A DNA stretch of 27,751 nucleotides. Origin: a virus. The stretch lies in the IMG/VR virus record IMGVR_UViG_3300025012_000253, positions 1-27,751 of that record; one strand, 5' to 3'. The notes below the pieces were generated by a model. The model was not told where the DNA came from and searched no databases. It saw nothing but the letters and a program-made list of their open reading frames with translations. Below, one piece after another: positions 16,837 to 23,699 of the stretch; position 1 is the stretch's first letter; each line of letters begins with the position of its first letter. A program made the position numbers and the translations under genes.

Positions 16837-18300
16837 TTGAGAAAAGTATTTTTAGATGATTTACCACATAAAAAGGGCAACAATAATAAAATTGATTGGA
16901 AAAATAGCATTGGAGCATGGGTACCTTTCATATATGATAGTATAGAAAATAAGGTTCAAATAGTAAATTATAACGAAAAATATTTATATATTAAATATAA
17001 GGATGAAGACATTTTTAAAATTTTAACAGATGGTTTTGCAAAAGGCAAACTTGGTAAATTATTAGGTATAGTGACGATGAAATTTAGAGCAAACATCGGA
17101 GAAAATATAAGGAATTTAACTATTATAGATAGAGAATATAGAATAAATAAATATGGTCAAAACCAAAAATGGTATCGCTATAAGTGTAATTTATGCACGT
17201 GGGACAATGGTTATATGGAAGAGTCCGCTTTATTATCAAAAGGTCAAAATTGTTCTTGTTGTAGTGGTTCTGTTTGCGTGGAAGGGATTAATGATGTTGC
17301 TACTACTGATTTAAAAATAGTTAAATTTTTTAAAAACCTTGAAGACGCTAAGAAAAATACACACGGAAGTGAGAAAACAGTACAGGTAATATGTCCCGAA
17401 TGTGGTGAGGAAAAAGAGATTGCAGTATGGATATTATGCTATTATGGTTCAATCCGTTGCACATGCGGAGATGGATTTTCGTATGGACATAAATATATTT
17501 ATAACCTCCTAACACAACTTGACCAACAATTTAAAGGAAATTTGAGGTTTGATTGGTGTAAATTTTATAATCCTTATAAAAACAAAGATATGAATGGAGA
17601 ATACGACTTTGTTTTGGAAAATAATAAAATAATTATTGAGGTTGATGGAGAATTTCACAGAAAAGATAATATGATGAATGGTCAAACCAAAGAAGAATCT
17701 AAATATATTGATGATGAAAAAGATAGGCTTGCTAGTGAAAATGGTTATAAAATAATTAGAATATATTATGACGATAAAAATACAGAAATCAAGACATATA
17801 TATTAGAGTCAGAATTAAACAATATATTTAATTTATCGAGTATTGATTGGGATATATGTGAAAAATTTGCCTTATGCAATTTAATAAAAACTGCCAGTGA
17901 ATATAAGAAAAATAATCCAGATGTAACCAGTATACAAATAAGTGAGTTAATGGGGTTAAGTATTCCTACGATAATAAGTTATTTAAAGAAAGGTTCAAAA
18001 ATAGGTTGGTGCAATTACAATCCAAAAGAAGAAAGTCATAAAGCGGGCGCAAAAAGTGGAAAAGCATGTGGTAAGCCAGTAGAAATATTTAAAGATTTAG
18101 TTAGTTTGGGTATATTTGAATCCACCTTAGACCTCGAAAGGCAATCAGAAAAATTATTAGGAATTAAATTAAATCACTCTAGCATTTCATTAATATGTAA
18201 TAATAAAAAAGATACATACAAAGGATTCACATTCAAATACATACCTAATCAACAACCAACTTCCCAAGAAGAAGCACCCAACCAAGTTGCTTCTTTTTAA
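16837..18300 (+). CDS. Homing endonuclease, Vsr-like (EDxHD-type) with NUMOD1 DNA-binding domain
   Basis: A 487-residue protein with a TTG start after AAAGGAAAGTGAT. Residues 105-215 hold four Cys clusters (C117/C120, C139-C147, C186/C189, C208/C210) of zinc-ribbon type. The nuclease core at about 255-315 has EYDFVL (D257), IIIEVDGEFHRK (E268, D270, H274), DDEKDRLA and GYKIIRIYYDD, the pattern of Vsr-like and EDxHD homing nucleases. Residues about 360-395 form a helix-turn-helix (ISELMGLSIPTIISYLKKG), and the C-terminal ~60 residues (KPVEIFKDLVSLGIFESTLD ... GFTFKY) look like NUMOD1, a DNA-binding unit found in homing endonucleases. It is free-standing between two fibre genes. Cleavage site unknown. 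The last codons form a terminator. Confidence 0.8.
   Translation: MRKVFLDDLPHKKGNNNKIDWKNSIGAWVPFIYDSIENKVQIVNYNEKYLYIKYKDEDIFKILTDGFAKGKLGKLLGIVTMKFRANIGENIRNLTIIDREYRINKYGQNQKWYRYKCNLCTWDNGYMEESALLSKGQNCSCCSGSVCVEGINDVATTDLKIVKFFKNLEDAKKNTHGSEKTVQVICPECGEEKEIAVWILCYYGSIRCTCGDGFSYGHKYIYNLLTQLDQQFKGNLRFDWCKFYNPYKNKDMNGEYDFVLENNKIIIEVDGEFHRKDNMMNGQTKEESKYIDDEKDRLASENGYKIIRIYYDDKNTEIKTYILESELNNIFNLSSIDWDICEKFALCNLIKTASEYKKNNPDVTSIQISELMGLSIPTIISYLKKGSKIGWCNYNPKEESHKAGAKSGKACGKPVEIFKDLVSLGIFESTLDLERQSEKLLGIKLNHSSISLICNNKKDTYKGFTFKYIPNQQPTSQEEAPNQVASF
18266..18298 (+). terminator. Intrinsic terminator overlapping the endonuclease stop
   Basis: An 11-bp stem (core AAGAAGCA / TGCTTCTT, extended by AAG / TTT with one G-U pair) with an 11-base loop. 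The T run lies in the right arm, next to the TAA at 18298-18300. Confidence 0.7.
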
Positions 18301-18404
18301 TTTATTAAATAATAATAATAATAAAATAAAATCTTAATTTATTAAGTTTTTTATAAGTAAATGAATTTAAATAAAATAAATAAACAATAAAAGGAGAGGA
18401 TTCT

Positions 18405-20153
18405 TTGACAATTTTTTCTTCGGACTATAGTTCAAGTTCTGGAGGTTCTACCCTAAAAATACAATCAATTACCTCAGATAGTCTTACTAACGATTGGAAC
18501 TATTGTATATTAGCAGATGCTACAACTGGAAATATAACAGTAACCTTACCACTTAGCACAGCAAATTCAATAGGACGTTCTGTAACAATAAAAAAACAAA
18601 GTAATGATAACAATACCATTTGTATTAAACCATCAGCATCAGATAAAATAAATAACTCAACAGATTACATATATCTATATAATAAAGATGATTGTATTAC
18701 AATACTTTCAAGCAATAATGGCAAATGTGAGACATTGCCGGATAATCGCAATTCAACAGGTCAGAGTAAATCTTATATGATGGCTAAAACTAATACTGTA
18801 ACAAATTTTCCATCTATTCCAGTCGATATAGATTTTGACACTGTAGTTGCTTCTTATGGTAATGATATTACTGTTGATACTAATGGAGTATTTACTTTAA
18901 AAGCTAATAAAACATATAAACTTGAAGCAGAAATAGCATGCAATGGTACCGGAAATGGTCAAATTGTTTATACGTGGGTTGATTCAAATAACGTAGAATT
19001 GGTCGCTAATACTGGACGCGGAGTTATAGAAGGAGATACTGATTATACGCATAGTATAGCCAATGTCATTTATACTCCATTAGTAGACGCTCAAGTTAAA
19101 GTAAGAGCGATATCAGGTACTGCAACTGTTGGCAACTTGACTGTTGCTTCCACAAAAGCTTATATTGAATGTTTGACAACTCAGGCTACTGTAATTAATA
19201 CGGTTGATTACATATTCGCAAGAGTTACTTCTAATATTACTACTGCGAATACTATTATTCCAGTTTCTCCAGTAGTAGGGAATATTGGAGTAGTAAATAA
19301 TATGTTTTCTTTAATTGCAGGAAAAACATACGAATTAGAAGCATTCATAGAGTTTAATGGAAATACAGGTAATGTTTGGGCAGAATATGTATGGACTGAT
19401 TCCTCTGGAACTTATTTGCCAACTAGTACTACAGGTTTATCAGTTCCAGTGCAAAGTGCATCTGCAGATTCTAGTTTGCCAACAAAAGCTATTGTTACTC
19501 CTACTCAAAATATGTCAGTAAAAGTAATGACAACAGGGACTGTTGCTGGCATTACTGGAATAGCACTTACTAGGTCATATTTTAAGATAACCCAAATTGG
19601 TTCAACAGCACAAACTTTAAACTCAGGAACGAAAGCACAAAGAATTGCTATGTCTCCAACTGTGGGGTATGAGTTTTATCAAACGGATAATGGTGAAGGG
19701 AAGTATATTTACAGTGGTGGTCAGTGGTGTCAAATAAGTGGGTTATCTTATATGAGTGGTTATAAAACAGTATCATCTGGTGTAGCTACTGGGACTATAA
19801 TTAACTTTGTTGTAAGAGATAGTTTTAACATGGGTACAATAACTCCTCCAAGCATTCCCTTAAAGGCAGGAAAGACGTATGAAATACACGCATTTACACA
19901 AATTGATGGTTCAGCTCCTGCTGGTGCAAGATTTGCTTTTGTTAATGCAGTTGGGGAAGCAGAAATAGTTGCATTAAACCACGGGGTTTCTTACACTTCA
20001 ACATTCACTGGACATGTCGGGCCTCAGCCAGTTGCAGGTGGATTTTATACGCCTAGTGCTGATATTGATTTAAAATTAAAATGTATATCTATCTCTGGTT
20101 CTCCAGAGTTAGCATATGAATCTTTTAGGTTGGAAGTAAAACAGATATCATAA
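18405..20153 (+). CDS. Tail fibre or receptor-binding protein with repeated jelly-roll-like domains
   Basis: A 582-residue protein with a TTG start after AAGGAGAGGA. The first ~120 residues have a fibre-shaft pattern (ADATTGNITVTLPLSTANSIGRSVTIKKQ). Three similar beta-sandwich units follow at about 130-260, 265-395 and 455-582. Each has a [FS]x-L-x-[AG]-[GN]-K-T-Y-[EK]-[LI] strand (VFTLKANKTYKLEAEI, MFSLIAGKTYELEAFI, SIPLKAGKTYEIHAFT) and ends with a repeated Lys-Val strand. The units resemble C1q/TNF-like jelly-roll tips of phage fibres. It would bind the host surface. A GEGKYIYSGGQWCQIS segment, common in fibre tips, lies between units 2 and 3. It follows the collar fibre, separated by a nuclease gene. 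Confidence 0.65.
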   Translation: MTIFSSDYSSSSGGSTLKIQSITSDSLTNDWNYCILADATTGNITVTLPLSTANSIGRSVTIKKQSNDNNTICIKPSASDKINNSTDYIYLYNKDDCITILSSNNGKCETLPDNRNSTGQSKSYMMAKTNTVTNFPSIPVDIDFDTVVASYGNDITVDTNGVFTLKANKTYKLEAEIACNGTGNGQIVYTWVDSNNVELVANTGRGVIEGDTDYTHSIANVIYTPLVDAQVKVRAISGTATVGNLTVASTKAYIECLTTQATVINTVDYIFARVTSNITTANTIIPVSPVVGNIGVVNNMFSLIAGKTYELEAFIEFNGNTGNVWAEYVWTDSSGTYLPTSTTGLSVPVQSASADSSLPTKAIVTPTQNMSVKVMTTGTVAGITGIALTRSYFKITQIGSTAQTLNSGTKAQRIAMSPTVGYEFYQTDNGEGKYIYSGGQWCQISGLSYMSGYKTVSSGVATGTIINFVVRDSFNMGTITPPSIPLKAGKTYEIHAFTQIDGSAPAGARFAFVNAVGEAEIVALNHGVSYTSTFTGHVGPQPVAGGFYTPSADIDLKLKCISISGSPELAYESFRLEVKQIS

Positions 20154-20180
20154 TAAATAAATAAAATCTGCAATTGTAAA

Positions 20181-20216
20181 AAGTAGGGATTTGGATTAGT
20201 TTTCTCTTTCCTACTT
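20181..20216 (+). terminator. Weak hairpin after the second fibre gene
   Basis: A 7-bp stem AAGTAGG / CCTACTT with a 22-base loop, followed by CATTATTAG. There is no long T run, so termination is uncertain. Confidence 0.35.
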
Positions 20217-20285
20217 CATTATTAGCATAAAATAACAATTTAAAATTAATAATAATAAAATAAATTATAAAGTAGGTGGGTGAAA

Positions 20286-20477
20286 TTGGCAAAAGGCAAA
20301 GTTAATAAAAATAATCCAGATAATAAGGCAAACGGAAATGTAAAACAGAATAAATTAATTAGTAGTGAGCATTGTGAGAAAAATTGTAAGGATGTTGGGA
20401 TTTGTGAGAAATATAAAAGTTATATAAATTCTATGATACATGGAAAGCGTGGGTATGGCTTGAATTGCTCTAAATAA
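20286..20477 (+). CDS. Small Cys-containing hypothetical protein
   Basis: A 63-residue protein. TTG 20286 is preferred over GTG 20280 because AGGTGGGTGA lies right ahead. The N-terminal 28 residues are a Lys/Asn-rich, probably disordered tail. The second half (SEHCEKNCKDVGICEKYKS) has Cys spaced C-x3-C-x5-C and one last Cys near the C-terminus, which suggests a small metal-binding or disulphide module. It is followed by a good terminator. I do not recognise the family. Confidence 0.5.
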   Translation: MAKGKVNKNNPDNKANGNVKQNKLISSEHCEKNCKDVGICEKYKSYINSMIHGKRGYGLNCSK

Positions 20478-20499
20478 ATAAATATTTTTCAATGGATTG

Positions 20500-20533
20500 A
20501 ATCTCATTCTTTAATTAGAATGAGATTTTATTG
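20500..20533 (+). terminator. Intrinsic terminator
   Basis: A perfect 11-bp stem AATCTCATTCT / AGAATGAGATT with a 6-base loop and TTTATT after it. It lies immediately before RNA element A and overlaps its first bases. Confidence 0.7.
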
Positions 20534-20630
20534 TGTTGAAAAATCAATGCAATAAACAGGATAGGGTAGCTCCCGAAAGTCGTAATCCTTAACGATTTCC
20601 TGTTTATATACCTTTTAAGGAAACAAATAA
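20529..20630 (+). ncRNA. Structured RNA element A (candidate new family), upstream of ORF6N-nuclease gene
   Basis: P0: TATTGTGTTGA (20529-20539) pairs with TCAATGCAATA (20544-20554), loop AAAA. P1: AAACAGGA (20554-20561) pairs with TCCTGTTT (20598-20605). Inside P1: TA, then P2 GGG/CCC with loop TAGCT, then GA, then P3 AAGTCGT / ACGATTT (20577-20598) with loop AATCCTTA. The L3 bases CCTTA can pair with TAGGG before P2, which allows a pseudoknot. The element ends in ACAAATAA (20623-20630). A second copy with compensatory changes is at 22396. Function unknown: it may be a cis-acting leader controlling the nuclease or a processed RNA. Confidence 0.6.
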
Positions 20631-20652
20631 AATATTAAAGGAGATGTTAAAA

Positions 20653-21513
20653 ATGGAAAATGAAAAAGAATTAGTAATTAATGGAAGCACAATGGTTAAT
20701 GGGATTGAAATACCAAACATATGTGGTGGGTTTAATAAAGACTCAAAAGTTATTCTAGCAAATACTGTATCTAAACTACACGGAAGACCACTAGGAGATA
20801 TTAACGCATTGATAAACAATAACAGATCACATTTTGTTGATGGTATTGATATTTTTAATTTAAAAAATAATAAATATTTAATTAATATACTAATTGATAA
20901 TAAAATTGTTACTAAAAATGCAGTAAACGCTAGTAAATATATATATTTACTTAGTAAATCAGGATATGAAATAATATGTTCAATTTTAGAAAATGCCAAT
21001 AAAGATACTATTGATCAAGTATTTAGGAAATGTTTTAATTCATTTAATACTAATATAATATTTTTAAATAGATATGAAAGTGAATTTAAGAATTTATTAT
21101 TTAGCATATTAGGAAATTTTATAGCAATTAAATGTCAGTTTCCAATTTTACAATATAGAGTAGATTTCTTTATTCCATCATTAAAGTTAATTATTGAAGA
21201 GGGACATATTTATAATAAAGAAAAAGATCATAAAAGAGAAGAAAATATTCAGGAAGAATTTAAAAGATGGCATGTAGAAGATGAATATACAAAAATTAAT
21301 ATATTAAGAATTAATAAAAACAATGAATATGTGGGAATAGGAGAAATTATGAAAATTGCTACATATTACGGTATATTTAAAGAAATGTATATAGGTAGGA
21401 AAGATAGACTTTCTTATGTAGAAAATTTGTATGATTATTTTATGGACTTTTATACAAAAGAATATTGTGATGAAAAGAATATATTCAGGTTAAAATCTAA
21501 TACATACAATTAG
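20653..21513 (+). CDS. ORF6N-like DNA-binding domain fused to a nuclease-like C-terminal domain
   Basis: A 286-residue protein. ATG 20653 lies nine bases after AAAGGAG; ATG 20644 touches that site and is less likely. Residues 1-125 match the pattern of ORF6N/Bro-type phage regulatory proteins (EIPNICGGFNKDSKVILANTV, then GRPLGDINALINNNRSHFVDGIDIF and YLLSKSGYEIICSIL). Residues about 140-250 resemble the C-terminal nuclease seen on some such proteins (YRVDFFIPSLKLIIEEGHIY, then DHKREENIQEEF and INILRINKNNE). The usual E-x-D-x-x-H core is altered: an Asp seems missing between the Glu and the His, so activity is doubtful. It is directly downstream of RNA element A. It may be a mobile element relic or a regulator. 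Confidence 0.55.
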   Translation: MENEKELVINGSTMVNGIEIPNICGGFNKDSKVILANTVSKLHGRPLGDINALINNNRSHFVDGIDIFNLKNNKYLINILIDNKIVTKNAVNASKYIYLLSKSGYEIICSILENANKDTIDQVFRKCFNSFNTNIIFLNRYESEFKNLLFSILGNFIAIKCQFPILQYRVDFFIPSLKLIIEEGHIYNKEKDHKREENIQEEFKRWHVEDEYTKINILRINKNNEYVGIGEIMKIATYYGIFKEMYIGRKDRLSYVENLYDYFMDFYTKEYCDEKNIFRLKSNTYN

Positions 21514-21527
21514 ATGAAATACATTGG

Positions 21528-21686
21528 ATGTGTAGAAAGGGGTATACTTGGAGGGAAATTTATAGAGATTTGGTAAAAGAATATCCTAATCAAGTTGAAC
21601 CAGTTAGGGCAGAAAAATCTATTAAAGAGTTGAAGAAGGCTAAGAGAATTGCTATTGATAGTAATGAGTTTAAGAAGTTGAAGTAG
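21528..21686 (+). CDS. Small ORF, possibly a gene remnant
   Basis: A 52-residue frame starting MCRKGYTWREIYRDLVKEYP and ending ...DSNEFKKLK, with good coding composition (a charged helix pair). ATG 21528 lacks a ribosome site. A site (AAAGGGG, 21536-21542) lies just inside and points to a TTG in another frame that stops after five codons. Either this is a small real gene or a piece of one broken by rearrangement around the nuclease gene just upstream. No family was recognised. Confidence 0.35.
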   Translation: MCRKGYTWREIYRDLVKEYPNQVEPVRAEKSIKELKKAKRIAIDSNEFKKLK

Positions 21687-21770
21687 GTTTGTTGAGATAT
21701 GTTTGTTTGAAGACATAAATAAAATTAATAAATAAAATAATAAAATAAATAAAGGCTTTGCTTTAGGGTG

Positions 21771-21809
21771 ATGTCTTTGTTTGATATTGGAATATTGGAG
21801 ATGAAATAA
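21771..21809 (+). CDS. Very short leader ORF before the resolvase
   Basis: Twelve codons (MSLFDIGILEMK), or ten if started at TTG 21777, which suits the AGGGTG site at 21765 better. Its stop codon lies one base before the ATT at 21811, over the ribosome site of the resolvase. It could couple translation of the two. Evidence is position only. Confidence 0.3.
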   Translation: MSLFDIGILEMK

Positions 21810-21810
21810 A

Positions 21811-22356
21811 ATTAATTATATACACGCATATGATCTTTCAATGGAATCAACAGGATTTTGTATATTTGATGAAAATATGAAAGCAGTGTTGATTGATTCT
21901 ATACCCACGAAGAAAAGTCAATCTCATGGAAAAAGATTGAAAGTAATTGCTGTAAAAATGGCTGAATTAAAAACAAATTATCCTACTAAAACAATTGTAA
22001 TTGAAAGAGGATTTAGTAGATTTAATATGGCAACTCAAGTTATTTATCGCGTTCATGGTGTGACAAACTTAATCTTTCACGATTGTGAGCAAATATATTA
22101 CCCTCCTAAGACAGTTAAGGAAGCAATATTAGGTGGAAATGCTACTAAGAAACAAGTACAGGATGAAATTAAGAAAAGATATCCTGATTTAGTTTTTAAG
22201 ACAGATGATGAAAGCGACAGTATGGCAGTAGGGATTACATATTTCATTAAGACTGGGCAATTGGAATGGGTTAAGGATGTTGTAGTTAAGGAGAAGAAAG
22301 TTAGAGTTAAGAAGGATAGTAAGGAAAAGGTTGATAAAGAAAAGGTTAATAAATAA
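21811..22356 (+). CDS. RuvC-like Holliday junction resolvase
   Basis: A member of the RuvC/RNase H-like resolvase group that would cut four-way DNA junctions before packaging. The acidic residues are all present if translation starts at ATT 21811: D8 in AYDLSMESTG, E65 in TIVIERGF, and D132/D133 with D136 in TDDESDSMAV. The RuvC-type segment YPPKTVKEAILGGNATKKQVQ is also present. The first ATG (21841) falls after D8 and would remove a catalytic residue, so the start must be upstream. The only in-frame choices after the TGA at 21802 are ATT 21811 or ATA 21820, and GGAGATGA at 21797-21804 fits ATT. Length 181 residues, with a Lys/Val-rich tail. It is flanked by two nuclease genes, each with its RNA element upstream. 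Confidence 0.75.
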   Translation: MNYIHAYDLSMESTGFCIFDENMKAVLIDSIPTKKSQSHGKRLKVIAVKMAELKTNYPTKTIVIERGFSRFNMATQVIYRVHGVTNLIFHDCEQIYYPPKTVKEAILGGNATKKQVQDEIKKRYPDLVFKTDDESDSMAVGITYFIKTGQLEWVKDVVVKEKKVRVKKDSKEKVDKEKVNK

Positions 22357-22372
22357 TTTTACATAGAATTTT

Positions 22373-22398
22373 AGGCACTAGAAATAGTGTCTTTATTT
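22373..22398 (+). terminator. Terminator after the resolvase
   Basis: An 8-bp stem AGGCACTA / TAGTGTCT (one G-U pair) closed by a GAAA tetraloop and followed by TTATTT. Confidence 0.6.
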
Positions 22399-22492
22399 GT
22401 GTGTAAAAACACAAAGCAGGATAGGGAGAGCTACCCGATAAGCCAATTAGTCCTATTGGTTTCCTGCTTATTGCTTTTTGGAGGACAAATAA
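22396..22492 (+). ncRNA. Structured RNA element B (second copy), upstream of repeat-bearing nuclease gene
   Basis: P0: TTTGTGT (22396-22402) pairs with ACACAAA (22409-22415). P1: AAGCAGGA (22414-22421) pairs with TCCTGCTT (22462-22469). Inside P1: TA, P2 GGG/CCC with an AGAGCTA loop, GA, then P3 AAGCCAAT / ATTGGTTT (22440-22462) with loop TAGTCCT. The L3 bases TCCTA can pair with TAGGG. The element ends in GGACAAATAA. Compared with element A, P1 keeps pairing through an A-T to G-C exchange and P3 has a different sequence but the same shape. The nuclease start codon is 22 bases further on. Confidence 0.6.
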
Positions 22493-22514
22493 TACGAAGG
22501 ACGGTGTTGTGATA

Positions 22515-23699
22515 ATGGCATTAAAAAAGTTTACAGATGAGAAATTAATTGAAATCATGAGGGATTATATCAAGGAGATTGGAATACCTAAATCTAAGGA
22601 TTTTAAAGCAAAGAATGGATTACCTGCTAGTGAATTGTATAGAAAAAGGTTTGGAAGTTGGTATGAATCATTATTGCTTGCAGGAGCAAAAATACCAGAA
22701 GATAGACAAAGATTTTATCAAAATGATAGATTAACAGACGAAAAACTTTTAGACGATTTGAGAATAATTACAGAAATTCATTTAAAAGACAATGTATATT
22801 TATTGAATAGTTCTGATTTTATAAAATATAACACAGTTCAATCTTATTCAGCTTATGAGAGAAGATTTGGAAGTATAGAAAATACATATAAATTAATTGG
22901 ATATGACTATAATATTTTTAATAATAAAGCGTTAGAAAATGATATGTTACTTAAATTAAAAGAAGTAAATAACATATTAGGTAAAACTCCTAATACATAC
23001 GATTTAAACAGTTTTAGTCAAACTAAAGAAGGATATTATAGTGCTAGTGCATATGATCGTCATTTCGGAAATATATCAAATTCATTATTATTAGTAGGAT
23101 TAAAACCGACACAAGGTAGTATTACTAGAAAAATGGATGAAGAAGGATTGATTCAAAGTTTAAAAGACTTTTATGTAAAATATAATAGAATACCATCTCA
23201 ACCAGACACAAATGAAGAGAAAGGTATGCCAGGATATACAACCTATGTTAAAAGGTTTGGTTCTTGGGATACCGCCTTAAAGAAAGCATTTGGTAATAAA
23301 TTTAGACTTAAAAGAGTAGCAAAAGCTATGACCACAAAAGGTGGTAGATTGTGCAAATCTATGTTGGAATATTTATTTGCTACAATGTTAGAGGATCATA
23401 ATATTGACTTTAAATTAGATAAAATATATTACAGAGATTATATTCCTGATTATAAGGGAGGATATAGATTTGATTTTCTATTACATTTAGATGGTAAAGA
23501 TATTTTTATTGAGATATTTGGATTCTTAGGGAAACAATTTAAATCACAAGTTAAATATGCAAGTGATAAGGATACTAAAATAAAGTTATGTAAGGATAAT
23601 GGATTAACTTTATTGTCTTTTTATCCATATCATATTTATAGAAAAACATCAGATAAAATATATGAAATATTTGAAAATAAATTAAAGGAAGTGAAATAA
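22515..23699 (+). CDS. Homing-endonuclease-like protein with four associated repeats and PD-(D/E)XK-like core
   Basis: A 394-residue protein started at ATG 22515 (ribosome site GAAGGACGG). Residues 3-250 hold four units of the homing-endonuclease-associated repeat (PF18780 type), each about 55-65 residues and ending in R-[HKR]-F-G-[SN]-[WI]: YRKRFGSW, YERRFGSI, YDRHFGNI, YVKRFGSW. Such repeats bind DNA in tandem. The C-terminal ~130 residues carry SMLEYLFATMLEDHNI, RFDFLLHLDGKDIFIEIFGF, DKDTKIKLCKDNGLTLLSFYPYH, the order of a PD-(D/E)XK-like nuclease (E, D, E-x-F, K). It is probably a free-standing homing nuclease. It follows RNA element B and is joined to the recombinase gene without a gap. 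Confidence 0.7.
   Translation: MALKKFTDEKLIEIMRDYIKEIGIPKSKDFKAKNGLPASELYRKRFGSWYESLLLAGAKIPEDRQRFYQNDRLTDEKLLDDLRIITEIHLKDNVYLLNSSDFIKYNTVQSYSAYERRFGSIENTYKLIGYDYNIFNNKALENDMLLKLKEVNNILGKTPNTYDLNSFSQTKEGYYSASAYDRHFGNISNSLLLVGLKPTQGSITRKMDEEGLIQSLKDFYVKYNRIPSQPDTNEEKGMPGYTTYVKRFGSWDTALKKAFGNKFRLKRVAKAMTTKGGRLCKSMLEYLFATMLEDHNIDFKLDKIYYRDYIPDYKGGYRFDFLLHLDGKDIFIEIFGFLGKQFKSQVKYASDKDTKIKLCKDNGLTLLSFYPYHIYRKTSDKIYEIFENKLKEVK

Noticed and set aside
20529-22492. IscB/HEARO (omega RNA) type system
   Set aside because: The nucleases next to the RNA elements lack RuvC-split and HNH motifs of IscB, and the RNA fold is smaller and different.
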